NCBI GenBank assembly: GCA_902362875.1
Contig: CABIYF010000013.1
Location: 1-64,000 of the forward strand
Direction: 5' to 3'
Source: Eubacteriaceae bacterium
Lineage (GTDB): Bacteria; Bacillota; Clostridia; Lachnospirales; Lachnospiraceae
Length of the DNA: 64,000 nt
Within the stretch, counting starts at the first letter, position 1; every line of letters starts with the position of its first letter. A program made the translations under genes and the position numbers. This document shows positions 46,323-55,001 of the stretch, piece after piece. The notes under the pieces are model-generated. The model was not told the DNA's origin. It did not search any database and saw only the letters and a list, made by a program, of their open reading frames with translations.

Positions 46323-47336
46323 TTGATAGAAGTAAAACATCTGACCAAAAAATATGGCACGCATCTCGCTGTGGATGACTTGTCATTTACAATTGAAAAA
46401 GGACGGATTTACGGCTTTCTTGGACCAAATGGAGCTGGTAAATCCACGACTATGAATATTATGACTGGATATATCGGCGCTACAAGCGGAGAGGTGATCA
46501 TCAATGGACATAACATTCTTGAAGAACCTGAAAAAGTGAAAAAATGCATTGGATATCTTCCGGAAATCCCACCATTATATCTTGATATGACTGTTTCTGA
46601 ATATCTTCATTTTGCTGCGGAATTAAAGAAAATTTCAAAAACAAAACGAGATGAACAGGTTACAAAAGTTATGGATCTTATCAAACTTGACCATATGAAA
46701 GACCGTCTGATCCGTAATCTTTCCAAAGGTTACAGACAGAGAACCGGTCTTGCAGCTGCAATCCTTGATTTCCCAGATATTATTATTTTAGACGAGCCAA
46801 CGGTTGGACTTGATCCAAAACAGATCATCGAAATCCGTGAACTGATCCGTACTCTTGCAAAAGATCATACCGTGATCCTAAGCTCTCATATTCTTTCGGA
46901 AGTGCAGGAAATCTGTGACGATATTCTGATCATTTCCAAGGGAAAACTGATTGCTGAGGGTAGTCCTGAAGAATTAGAAGAATTGACTCAAGGAAAAGAA
47001 ACTGTCGAACTTACTATTCAGGCTGATAAAGATTCTGTAAGTCAGATTCTTTCTGGTTTCTCTGGCATTGATGATATTAGCTGGATCGACGTTAATGAAA
47101 GCAGCTGTCATATCCAGATTAACACAAATAAAGATACGCAGGAATTATGTGCGGATCTCTCTCTTGCATTTGCGCAGAAGAAAATGCCTGTCACTCAGAT
47201 ATTTGTAAATAAAGCAACTCTTGAGGATATTTTCCTTGAGCTGACAGAAGATAATCCAGAAGAAAAATCTTCAAAAAAATCATTTAAAAAAACATCGAAA
47301 AAATTATTCAAGAGAAAAAATGGAGGTGAAAAATAA
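46323..47336 (+). CDS. ABC transporter ATPase, GldA-like
   Basis: ABC ATPase of 337 residues: Walker A GPNGAGKST, signature LSKGYRQR, Walker B IIILDEPTVGLDP, H-loop SSH. The start is taken as TTG at 46323 (LIEVKHLTKKYG), since AAAGGAGG is eight bases upstream; a TTG seven codons earlier has no ribosome site. The C-terminal 40 residues are lysine- and serine-rich. It leads a four-gene operon with a GldF-like permease, a GldG-like protein and a DUF4340 protein. In Bacteroidetes Gld proteins serve gliding; the role here is unknown. Confidence 0.88.
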   Translation: MIEVKHLTKKYGTHLAVDDLSFTIEKGRIYGFLGPNGAGKSTTMNIMTGYIGATSGEVIINGHNILEEPEKVKKCIGYLPEIPPLYLDMTVSEYLHFAAELKKISKTKRDEQVTKVMDLIKLDHMKDRLIRNLSKGYRQRTGLAAAILDFPDIIILDEPTVGLDPKQIIEIRELIRTLAKDHTVILSSHILSEVQEICDDILIISKGKLIAEGSPEELEELTQGKETVELTIQADKDSVSQILSGFSGIDDISWIDVNESSCHIQINTNKDTQELCADLSLAFAQKKMPVTQIFVNKATLEDIFLELTEDNPEEKSSKKSFKKTSKKLFKRKNGGEK

Positions 47337-48202
47337 TGCTTGCTATCTATAAAAGGGAAGTCCGTTCCTATTTTAACTCCATGATCGGATGCGTATTTGC
47401 TGCGTTCTTAACGATCATCGGTGGTGTGTATTTTATGGTTTATAACCTTTACAGTGGTTATCCGTTTTTCGCCTACTCCCTTGCAGGTGTTATTTTCATG
47501 TTACTGATCTCTGTCCCTGTTTTATCGATGAAATCATTTGCAGAAGACCGCAAGAATAAAACAGACCAGTTGTTGTTAACTTCTCCTGTTTCACTTATTG
47601 AGATCGTATTAGGAAAATATCTTGCAATGGTAACTGTATTTGCAATCCCATGTGTTATTTACTGCATGTTCCCACTGATCATCAAACTTCAGGGAAATGC
47701 ACATTTATTAGTGGATTATTCATCAATCCTTGCATTTTTCCTGCTTGGATGTGTATTTATCGCCATCGGAATGTTCCTGTCTTCTTTAACTGAGAGTCCG
47801 GTCATTGCAGCGATCAGTACTTGTGCAGCATTGTTTTTCTTCTATCTGTTAGACAATCTGCTTCAATACCTTCCTACAAGTGCCATCAGCAATCTTGCGA
47901 TCTGGATCATTGTATTTATCCTGATCGGCCTTCTGATCTACCATATTACAAAAAACCAGATGATCGCTGGTGTTGTTACCGGTGTTGGTGTCATTGCTGG
48001 TATTATCGTTTATTTTGTGAAAAAGACATTGCTTGAAAGTCTGTTTTCCAACCTTTTAGGACATCTTGTATTAACGGATATCTTCTATAATTTTTCGCAG
48101 AATTATATTTTTGATATCGGAGGACTTCTGACTTATCTGTCACTGATCGTCCTTCTGGTATTTTTGACCGTACAGACATTTGAGAAAAGACGCTGGAGTT
48201 AG
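47336..48202 (+). CDS. ABC-2 type permease, GldF-like
   Basis: Membrane permease of 288 residues with six hydrophobic segments. MLAIYKREVRSYFNSMIGCV and SFAEDRKNKTDQLLLTSPVS match the ABC-2 permease type of GldF/NosY relatives. Its ATG overlaps the ATPase stop (TAATG). Confidence 0.88.
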   Translation: MLAIYKREVRSYFNSMIGCVFAAFLTIIGGVYFMVYNLYSGYPFFAYSLAGVIFMLLISVPVLSMKSFAEDRKNKTDQLLLTSPVSLIEIVLGKYLAMVTVFAIPCVIYCMFPLIIKLQGNAHLLVDYSSILAFFLLGCVFIAIGMFLSSLTESPVIAAISTCAALFFFYLLDNLLQYLPTSAISNLAIWIIVFILIGLLIYHITKNQMIAGVVTGVGVIAGIIVYFVKKTLLESLFSNLLGHLVLTDIFYNFSQNYIFDIGGLLTYLSLIVLLVFLTVQTFEKRRWS

Positions 48203-48214
48203 GAGGAAGTTATC

Positions 48215-49636
48215 GTGGATAAAATCAAAAAATTATTTCAAAGTAATGATTCGAAACGTGGATCTTATACCCTCGCTATGACATCCATCGTGATCGCGAT
48301 CGTTATCGTTTTTAATATGATCGTAAATCTTGTCCCGGAAAATATGAGACAGATCGATATCAGCAGCACAAACATTTATGAAATTTCATCTAAGAGTGAA
48401 AAGATCATCAAAAATGTAGATGATGACGTCACTTTTTATGTATTAGCGCAAAAAGACAGTACGGATAAACGTATCAAAACTTTTATCAATAAATACGCTT
48501 CTTTATCAAAGAAGATTCACGTAGAATGGATCGATCCGGTACTTCATCCTTCTGCACTGACAAAATACGGAACAGAAGAAAATAATATCGTTGTATCATG
48601 CAAGAAAACAAACCGTAAGATCACGGTTTCTTTTGATGATATTTTAGTTTCTGACAGTTCTTCTTATTATTACAGCAGTTCCTCATCATCAGCTTCCCAG
48701 TTTGATGGAGACGGACAGCTTACAAGTGCATTAAATTATGTTACAAGCACAAAAGAATACAAAGCTTATTATACTTCCGGACATGGAGAATCTTCTCTGT
48801 CTTCTGAAGTCACAAGCCTTCTTACGAAATCAAGAATTTCCACAAGTGATCTTCTTTTAATGACTGCAACATCCATTCCAGATGACTGCGATGTTCTGAT
48901 CATTGACGGACCTACAAGTGATTTTACAAAAGATGAAGTCAAATTATTATCTTCTTATCTGAAAAAAGGTGGAAAAGTCATTACATTATTGACCCAGACA
49001 GATAAGAGTATGAAAAACCTTTATGGATTATTAAAAGATTATGGTTTAACTGTTGAAAATGGATATATCGCAGATACGGAACGTTCTTATCAGGGAAATT
49101 ATTATTATCTTGTACCAAATGTTTCTGTAAGCGGTGATATGGCATCTGGTATTTCTTCAAATTCTGTTATGATGATCAACTCTAAGGGTATGACGCAGAC
49201 AGATCCAGCCAGAGATTCTATCTCTACTGAAGCTTTCTTAACAACTTCAAGCAACGGATATGCTGTTACAGAAAAGAAACAGTCTCAAGGAACTTACGTC
49301 CTTGGTGCCACAGCAACAGAATCTGTCAAAGTGAAAAACAGCAAAGGAAAGAAAGTAACAAAAGAAAGCCGTCTGACTGTTTACGGAAGCAATATGCTGA
49401 TTGATTCACAGGTCACAAGTTCTTTCTCATCCTTAGAGAACCTTACTTTATTTACAAACTCTGTGACTGCAAGTTTAGATAATGCCGACAATGTTTCAAT
49501 CTCTCCAAAGAGCCTTGAAGTAACCTACAACACGATCGCCCACCCAGGACCATTCAGCATCCTTGTTGTCTTCGTGATCCCACTGGCACTGATCGTTGGT
49601 GGATTCGTCGTATGGTTTAAACGCAGACGCCGCTAG
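48215..49636 (+). CDS. GldG-like extracytoplasmic protein of an ABC export system
   Basis: A 473-residue protein anchored by an N-terminal membrane helix (about 23-42) and a C-terminal helix (about 445-467), with a GldG-type large domain between them, outside the membrane. A serine/tyrosine-rich stretch near residues 147-160 is low complexity. The start is GTG with AGGAGG upstream. It probably works with the permease. Confidence 0.82.
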   Translation: MDKIKKLFQSNDSKRGSYTLAMTSIVIAIVIVFNMIVNLVPENMRQIDISSTNIYEISSKSEKIIKNVDDDVTFYVLAQKDSTDKRIKTFINKYASLSKKIHVEWIDPVLHPSALTKYGTEENNIVVSCKKTNRKITVSFDDILVSDSSSYYYSSSSSSASQFDGDGQLTSALNYVTSTKEYKAYYTSGHGESSLSSEVTSLLTKSRISTSDLLLMTATSIPDDCDVLIIDGPTSDFTKDEVKLLSSYLKKGGKVITLLTQTDKSMKNLYGLLKDYGLTVENGYIADTERSYQGNYYYLVPNVSVSGDMASGISSNSVMMINSKGMTQTDPARDSISTEAFLTTSSNGYAVTEKKQSQGTYVLGATATESVKVKNSKGKKVTKESRLTVYGSNMLIDSQVTSSFSSLENLTLFTNSVTASLDNADNVSISPKSLEVTYNTIAHPGPFSILVVFVIPLALIVGGFVVWFKRRRR

Positions 49637-49645
49637 GAGGTTTTC

Positions 49646-50527
49646 ATGAAACAGAAAAAAACATTACAAATTTTACTTCTCGTATTTGCAGGACTTTTTG
49701 TCCTGTATACGGGAATCAGTTTCTACCAGAAAAATAAATCTTCCAAGGAAGATTCCGATCAGACACTGATCACAAATTTAAAGAGTTTAACTTCCATTTC
49801 TTATAATAACAACGGAGAAACTCTTTCCTTTGTCAAAAATGGAAGCAAATGGTATTACAGCAAAAACAAAAAATACCCAATCACACAATCCTCTCTCGAA
49901 AGCCTCGCTTCTACCTTCCAGAAAGTCGAAGCCGTCAGAGAACTTAAAAATGCAGATGCTCTAAAAGATTACGGACTTGATACACCAACATACACCGTCA
50001 GCGTCAAAGATAAAACCGGAAAATTCGTTACCTATTACATTGGAAACGCAACAGGTGAAAACTACTATATTACTTATGGAGATAAATCAAAAATCTATAC
50101 GGTATCTTCTGATGTTACTTCTAGTTTATCTTACTCTTTAGATGATCTGATCACGACTGATACTTTCCCTACGCTAAGTACAGGAAACTTAAAGAAAGTT
50201 TTGATCACTCAGAATGGCAAAACTAAGACTTACACAAGCAAGAAGAAAAATCTTGATGGTATTGCTGGCGGATTAGGAGTCTTTACATTCGGAGACTGTC
50301 AGAATTATTATGCAAGCCAGAGTAATCTTTCAAAATATGGGTTAGATAAAGATCCTCGTATCACTGTAGATATTACTTATAAGGATACGGATACTAAAAA
50401 GACGAAGAATGTTGTACTTTATATTGGTAAAAAGGATTCTGATGAGAAGAATTATTATGTGCAGTTGAAGGGATCACATATGGTTTATTTGAGTGATAAG
50501 GATGTGGTTAAGAATATTATAGGGTAG
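49646..50527 (+). CDS. DUF4340 domain-containing protein
   Basis: A 293-residue protein with one N-terminal membrane helix (about 6-26) and repeated beta-rich DUF4340 units (YGLDTPTYTVSVKDK; KYGLDKDPRITVDITYKD). DUF4340 genes are frequently fourth in Gld-like operons. It is the last gene, ending 38 bases before the truncated repeat unit A2. The function is not known. Confidence 0.85.
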   Translation: MKQKKTLQILLLVFAGLFVLYTGISFYQKNKSSKEDSDQTLITNLKSLTSISYNNNGETLSFVKNGSKWYYSKNKKYPITQSSLESLASTFQKVEAVRELKNADALKDYGLDTPTYTVSVKDKTGKFVTYYIGNATGENYYITYGDKSKIYTVSSDVTSSLSYSLDDLITTDTFPTLSTGNLKKVLITQNGKTKTYTSKKKNLDGIAGGLGVFTFGDCQNYYASQSNLSKYGLDKDPRITVDITYKDTDTKKTKNVVLYIGKKDSDEKNYYVQLKGSHMVYLSDKDVVKNIIG

Positions 50528-50565
50528 ATTTTGATTTTGTGAGGGTGGCCAACTGAAGTCTTTCT

Positions 50566-50626
50566 GTATATGAAAAAAATAAATAATGGTCTGGAAAAGC
50601 AGCATTATTTATTTTTTATCATATAC
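50566..50626 (+). repeat. Internally deleted long-hairpin unit A2
   Basis: The left arm of unit A is complete but runs directly into the last 24 bases of the right arm (50603-50626). The whole core and the inner part of the right arm are missing. The tail following it is nearly identical to that of A1. Confidence 0.85.
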
Positions 50627-50674
50627 CTGAAGGTTATAGTGCTGAACCCACAATATGGTGGAAATTCGAGAGGG

Positions 50675-50864
50675 GTGTGTATGGGGAACGGTATTGGCTG
50701 ATGGTTTTTGTGTTCGTGAACGGAAGTTTAAAGAGATACATAAGCACCGATTTAACAAGATGTTTGGAAAAATTTAAAAACAGCAGTTTTCTAATTTCTC
50801 AAATTTTCAAATCTTCCGTCTGCAAATACCAGAATTGACAGCCAATACCGTTCTCCATACACAC
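50675..50864. repeat. Convergent-tail hairpin B2
   Basis: 50675-50700 pairs with 50839-50864 at 25 of 26 positions. The tails match B1 at their outer ends but differ in the middle. The right arm carries CTCC where B1 has CAAC, improving pairing with the left arm. Confidence 0.75.
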
Positions 50865-50890
50865 CCGTAGTGATTTGAATAGCCGTCCGT

Positions 50891-51126
50891 GTATATGAGA
50901 AAAACGAAATAATAACATAGAGGATCCAGAACCATTGAAATTTTGCCGGCGTTTTGAACGGTTCGCAGCGAACTTGGTCGGTTGTTTGAGCGTCAAAAAC
51001 TACCGGTTTCAGTACCTTTGAACGCGAGTTACCGAAGGAAAGTTCGCGTATCAGCGACCGTTCAAAACGGCGAGCAAAATTTCTGGTCTGGATCCTCTAT
51101 GTTATTATTTCGTTTTTCTCATATAC
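50891..51126 (-). repeat. Long-hairpin repeat unit C3
   Basis: Arms 50891-50929 and 51088-51126 are a perfect 39-bp inverted repeat; two differences from C1 are both compensated. Inner stems are GCGAACTT/AAGTTCGC and TCGGT/ACCGA, and the apical loop is about 28 bases longer than in C1. It starts 29 bases after the symporter stop codon. Confidence 0.85.
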
Positions 51127-51154
51127 AATCTTCACGACTTATTCAAATTACAAT

Positions 51155-52525
51155 TTAAAAAAACTTTTCAATATACCCCTGTACGAAAATAAACAAAACA
51201 ATCAAAGGCAGAATATAAGTAATATAAACCTTCGGCCACTTCGGAAACTTAATTCCCTTTCCTTCATTGGCCTCTTTCATAAAGTTATCCCATCCCCATC
51301 CATATCTGGATACACAGAATAACAGATAAACTAATGATCCAAGCGGCAAAATATTATTACTTACAATAAAGTCTTCTAAATCCTGAATCGTTGTTCCAAC
51401 TCCTAATGGCTGGATGAAACTCCATACGTTGAATCCTAATGCACATGGCAATGATAATAACGTGATCACTACTGCATTAAATACGATAGATTCCTTAAGA
51501 CTCCATCCCCATAGATCTTGTGCGAAAGACAAGATATTCTGGAATACTGCTATGATCGTTGATAGTGCAGCAAAGCTCATAAATAAGAAGAACATGGCTC
51601 CCCAGATTCTGCTTCCTGGCATTTCGTTGAATACATTTGGCAACGTAATAAATACAAGGTTTGGTCCGCTTCCTGGGTTTACTCCGAATGCGAAGCAAGC
51701 TGGGAAGATGACTAATCCAGCCATTAATGCAACTAATGTATCAAGAATGGCTACGCTGATCGCTTCTCCTGTCAGTCTGTGGCTTTTATCAATGTAGCTT
51801 CCGAAGATTGCGATTGCCCCGATTCCTAAACTTAGTGTGAAGAATGCCTGACCCATGGCTGCTGATACTACCGTCATAACACCTTGTTTCTTGACTGCTG
51901 CAAAATCTGGGATCAAATAAAATTTAAGTCCTGCTGAGGCTCCTTCTAGTGTTACACTTCTTACGATCAGAATCAGAATAACTACAAATAAGCATGACAT
52001 CATAGCTGTTGTGATCTTCTCTACTCCATTTTGAAGTCCCAGAGAACATACTAAGAATCCTAATGCAATAACAACTAACATCCAAAAGATCAGCACTTTA
52101 GGATCAGCTAACATATTTCCAAAGATATTTTCTACCTGCTGTGGGGTTTTGTTTACAAAATCACCTTTTAACATCTTAAAAAAGTAACTGATCATCCATC
52201 CGGCTACAGTTGTGTAAAACATCATCAGTAAATAGTTACCCGCCATACCAAAATAGCTGTACCAGTGCCATTTACTTCCGGCTGGTTCTAATTCCTGAAA
52301 TGACGTTGCAATGCTTCTCTGGCTCGCTCTTCCGACTGCATATTCCATGACCATGATCGGTAATCCTAAAATGATCAGGAAAAACAAATAGATCAGTACA
52401 AATGCAGCCCCACCGTACTGTCCTGTAATAAATGGGAATCTCCACACGTTTCCAAGCCCGATCGCACATCCGGCTGAGATCAGGAGAAATCCGATTCTTG
52501 ATGAAAATTTCTCTCTATTTTCCAA
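51155..52525 (-). CDS. Sodium-dependent transporter, neurotransmitter:sodium symporter family
   Basis: A 456-residue membrane protein with 11-12 helices. The N-terminal SSRIGFLLISAGCAIGLGNV then WRFPF is the NSS signature around the sodium and substrate sites. Bacterial members import amino acids (tyrosine, tryptophan, leucine); the substrate cannot be told. It is a single gene; its upstream region has a TACAAT -10-like box near 52622. Confidence 0.93.
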   Translation of the reverse strand: MENREKFSSRIGFLLISAGCAIGLGNVWRFPFITGQYGGAAFVLIYLFFLIILGLPIMVMEYAVGRASQRSIATSFQELEPAGSKWHWYSYFGMAGNYLLMMFYTTVAGWMISYFFKMLKGDFVNKTPQQVENIFGNMLADPKVLIFWMLVVIALGFLVCSLGLQNGVEKITTAMMSCLFVVILILIVRSVTLEGASAGLKFYLIPDFAAVKKQGVMTVVSAAMGQAFFTLSLGIGAIAIFGSYIDKSHRLTGEAISVAILDTLVALMAGLVIFPACFAFGVNPGSGPNLVFITLPNVFNEMPGSRIWGAMFFLFMSFAALSTIIAVFQNILSFAQDLWGWSLKESIVFNAVVITLLSLPCALGFNVWSFIQPLGVGTTIQDLEDFIVSNNILPLGSLVYLLFCVSRYGWGWDNFMKEANEGKGIKFPKWPKVYITYILPLIVLFIFVQGYIEKFF

Positions 52526-52790
52526 ACTATTTCCCTCTCTTCTATAATATAATTTTGAGATGCCTTAATTTATGTATTTGCCTGATGTTTTATATCGTAT
52601 ATTTTTGACATCACAGTATTTTATTGTATCATAGCTTCTTTTATTTTGGAACTGGATTTTTTGTATACATTTCTGTTACAATATTTCGAATTCATTACTC
52701 CAAGGCAAACTTAAATGCAGAGCATTTGAGACCGCATAGGCGATAATCTGAAACTACAGCAAGTCCTCCTAAATATCCTTGGAAATTCCA
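52526..52790. other. Divergent region between the symporter and pgi
   Basis: Contains the symporter promoter on the minus strand (a TATGATACAAT stretch near 52620) and non-coding AT-rich DNA. AAATGC/GCATTT at about 52713-52726 is a short hairpin of unknown role. No gene is supported. Confidence 0.4.
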
Positions 52791-52819
52791 TTGCTTTTAC
52801 ATCTTTTTTTCTGTATAAT
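52791..52819 (+). promoter_or_regulatory. Promoter of pgi
   Basis: TTGCTT and TATAAT with exactly 17 bases between them, about 95 bases before the pgi ATG. Confidence 0.78.
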
Positions 52820-52838
52820 TACTTTATGATATTAGTGC

Positions 52839-52864
52839 GTGCAGATACCCATTTGTATCTGCAC
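52839..52864 (+). promoter_or_regulatory. Hairpin in the pgi leader
   Basis: GTGCAGATAC pairs perfectly with GTATCTGCAC over six bases, just after the likely transcription start. The T-rich stretch after it is weak (TTCCTTAT), so it is either a 5'-stabilising stem or a weak attenuator. Confidence 0.6.
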
Positions 52865-52913
52865 TTCCTTATATTACCAATTATATTTATATGGACTTAA
52901 GGAGGATTTATTT

Positions 52914-54497
52914 ATGGTAACATGGAACAATCTTGATACTTTAACATCTTATGCTAAACTCAAAGATCTTAAAGATCATGTAGACATCAAAGAAGCTATG
53001 ACAGGTGAAAACGGTGCGAAACGTGTCGCTGAATATTCTGCACCTATGGCTTCTGGTTTAAGCTTTAACTACGCTGCAAAACAGGTAGATGATGAAGTCC
53101 TTGATGTATTAGCTGAATTAGCTGATGAACATCAGTTAGTTGACAAATTCGAAGAATTATACAATGGAGCGATCATCAACACAGGAGAACAGAGACTTGT
53201 CCTTCATCATTTAGCCCGCAGACAGCTTGGAAAAGACGTTATCGTTGACGGTGTCAACAAACGTGATTTCTATGTTGAACAGCAGAAAAAAGCAGCTGAC
53301 TTTGCAAACAAAGTACATGCTGGTGAGATCACAAACGAAGCTGGTGAAAAATTCACTACAGTTGTACAGATCGGTATCGGTGGTAGTGATTTAGGACCTC
53401 GTGCTTTATATATCGCTCTTGAGAACTGGGCTAAGACAAACGGATTTGATAAGATGGAAGCTAAATTCATCAGTAACGTAGACCCTGATGATGCAGCCGC
53501 TGTTTTAAATTCTATCGATGTTTCCCGTTCTTTATTTATCGTTGTATCTAAATCAGGAACAACTTTAGAGACATTAACAAATGAAGCTTTCGTTAAAGAT
53601 GCTTTAGTAAAAGCTGGATTAAATCCTTCTAAACATATGTTAACTGCAACAAGTGAAACTTCTCCTTTAGCTAAGAGTGATGATTATCTTGAAGCATTCT
53701 TCATGGATGACTTTATCGGTGGACGTTACTCTTCTGTTTCTGCCGTAGGTGGAGTAATCCTTTCTCTTGCATTTGGACCAGAAATCTTTGCAAGAATCCT
53801 TGATGGTATGGCTGAAGAAGACAAACTTGCTACAAACAAAGATATCAAATCAAACCCTGACTTATTAGATGCCCTGATCGGTGTTTATGAAAGAAACGTA
53901 CAGGGATATCCTGAAACAGCTGTATTACCATACTCTCAGGCATTAAGCCGTTTCCCTGCACATTTACAGCAGTGTGATATGGAATCTAATGGTAAATCCG
54001 TAAACCGTTTTGGTGAACCTGTAAACTATGTAACAGGACCTATCATCTTTGGAGAACCTGGTACAAACGGACAGCATTCTTTCTATCAGTTATTACATCA
54101 GGGAACTGACATCGTTCCTTTACAGTTCGTTGGATTCAAAGACAGCCAGATCGGTACAGATGTTGTAATCGAAGGAAGCACAAGCCAGAAGAAATTATGT
54201 GCAAACGTTGCAGCTCAGATCGTCGCATTTGCTTGTGGTAAAGAAGATGAAAACAAGAACAAGAACTTCGAAGGTGGACGTCCATCAAGCATTATCATCG
54301 GAGATCAGTTAACTCCTGAATCTCTTGGATCTCTCTTAGCACATTTCGAGAATAAGATCATGTTCCAGGGATTCGTATGGAATGTAAACAGCTTCGACCA
54401 GGAAGGTGTACAGCTTGGTAAAGTGCTTGCGAAACGTGTGCTTGCACATGATACTGATGGAGCGCTGAAAGCTTATAGTGATTTATTTGAAATTTAA
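52914..54497 (+). CDS. pgi: Glucose-6-phosphate isomerase
   Basis: Interconverts glucose 6-phosphate and fructose 6-phosphate. The 527 residues include GIGGSDLGPRALYIALE, KSGTTLETLTNEAF and GGRYSSVSAVGG. The start MVTWNNLDTL has AAGGAGG upstream; an earlier in-frame ATG lies inside the leader hairpin and is rejected. It is monocistronic, with a terminator. Confidence 0.96.
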   Translation: MVTWNNLDTLTSYAKLKDLKDHVDIKEAMTGENGAKRVAEYSAPMASGLSFNYAAKQVDDEVLDVLAELADEHQLVDKFEELYNGAIINTGEQRLVLHHLARRQLGKDVIVDGVNKRDFYVEQQKKAADFANKVHAGEITNEAGEKFTTVVQIGIGGSDLGPRALYIALENWAKTNGFDKMEAKFISNVDPDDAAAVLNSIDVSRSLFIVVSKSGTTLETLTNEAFVKDALVKAGLNPSKHMLTATSETSPLAKSDDYLEAFFMDDFIGGRYSSVSAVGGVILSLAFGPEIFARILDGMAEEDKLATNKDIKSNPDLLDALIGVYERNVQGYPETAVLPYSQALSRFPAHLQQCDMESNGKSVNRFGEPVNYVTGPIIFGEPGTNGQHSFYQLLHQGTDIVPLQFVGFKDSQIGTDVVIEGSTSQKKLCANVAAQIVAFACGKEDENKNKNFEGGRPSSIIIGDQLTPESLGSLLAHFENKIMFQGFVWNVNSFDQEGVQLGKVLAKRVLAHDTDGALKAYSDLFEI

Positions 54498-54549
54498 TAT
54501 TTCTTTGATAAGTTGATACTATTTACTGTATTGATACTTATAAAATAAA

Positions 54550-54580
54550 AAGAACTGCCAAATTAGGGCAGTTCTTTTTT
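54550..54580 (+). terminator. Terminator of pgi
   Basis: AGAACTGCC pairs with GGCAGTTCT over a short loop, then T6. Confidence 0.9.
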
Positions 54581-54637
54581 ATTAGAAATTGATACAAACA
54601 AAAATGCAGACATTTTCTTGCTGCCTGCATCCAAAAA

Positions 54638-54710
54638 AGCCGAAAACCGGACTTGAACCGGCGACCCCTTCATTACGAGTGAAGTGCTCTACCAACTGAG
54701 CTATTTCGGC
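54638..54710 (-). tRNA. tRNA-Thr (anticodon CGU)
   Basis: A 73-base cloverleaf: acceptor GCCGAAA/TTTCGGC, D stem GCTC/GAGC, anticodon stem CTTCA/TGAAG with loop CTCGTAA (anticodon CGT, reading ACG), T arm GCCGG-TTCAAGT-CCGGT. The discriminator base is U; CCA is not encoded. Confidence 0.95.
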
Positions 54711-54737
54711 GTATATAAAAGCACAGATATATTGGAT

Positions 54738-55001
54738 CTATGCTCCTTTTGTAAGATAACCTTCAATTTTGCTGACTGCTTCTTCCTCATCTGCTCCGTC
54801 AGCTACGACTGTTAAGTCTTCTAAACGATCTAAGTCTAATCCCAGACTCATCATTCCCATCATACTTTTTACATTGACTTGCTTATTCCCTGTCTCGAAT
54901 AAAATCTTGCTCTCAAACTGGCTTGCCATCTGTACAAGAAAAGCTATTGGTCTATCTTCTTCTCTTAAGGCTACTTCCACTTTGACGTTCTTTGAAATCA
55001 T
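54738..55001 (-). CDS. HPr-like protein without the active-site histidine (Crh-like)
   Basis: An 87-residue HPr-fold protein. The region that in HPr reads GLHARPA here reads REEDRPIAF, so His15, the phosphotransfer site, is missing. The regulatory serine is kept (KSMMGMMSLGL), so HPr kinase could still phosphorylate it. The same pattern defines Bacillus Crh, a catabolite-control cofactor for CcpA, and Crh also follows whiA in Bacillus. It overlaps whiA by four bases. It is divergent in sequence, so Crh orthology is an inference from both features. Confidence 0.8.
   Translation of the reverse strand: MISKNVKVEVALREEDRPIAFLVQMASQFESKILFETGNKQVNVKSMMGMMSLGLDLDRLEDLTVVADGADEEEAVSKIEGYLTKGA

Noticed and set aside
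52713..52726. AAATGC/GCATTT hairpin in the symporter-pgi gap as a small RNA or riboswitch
   Set aside because: Too short, with no promoter or terminator around it.
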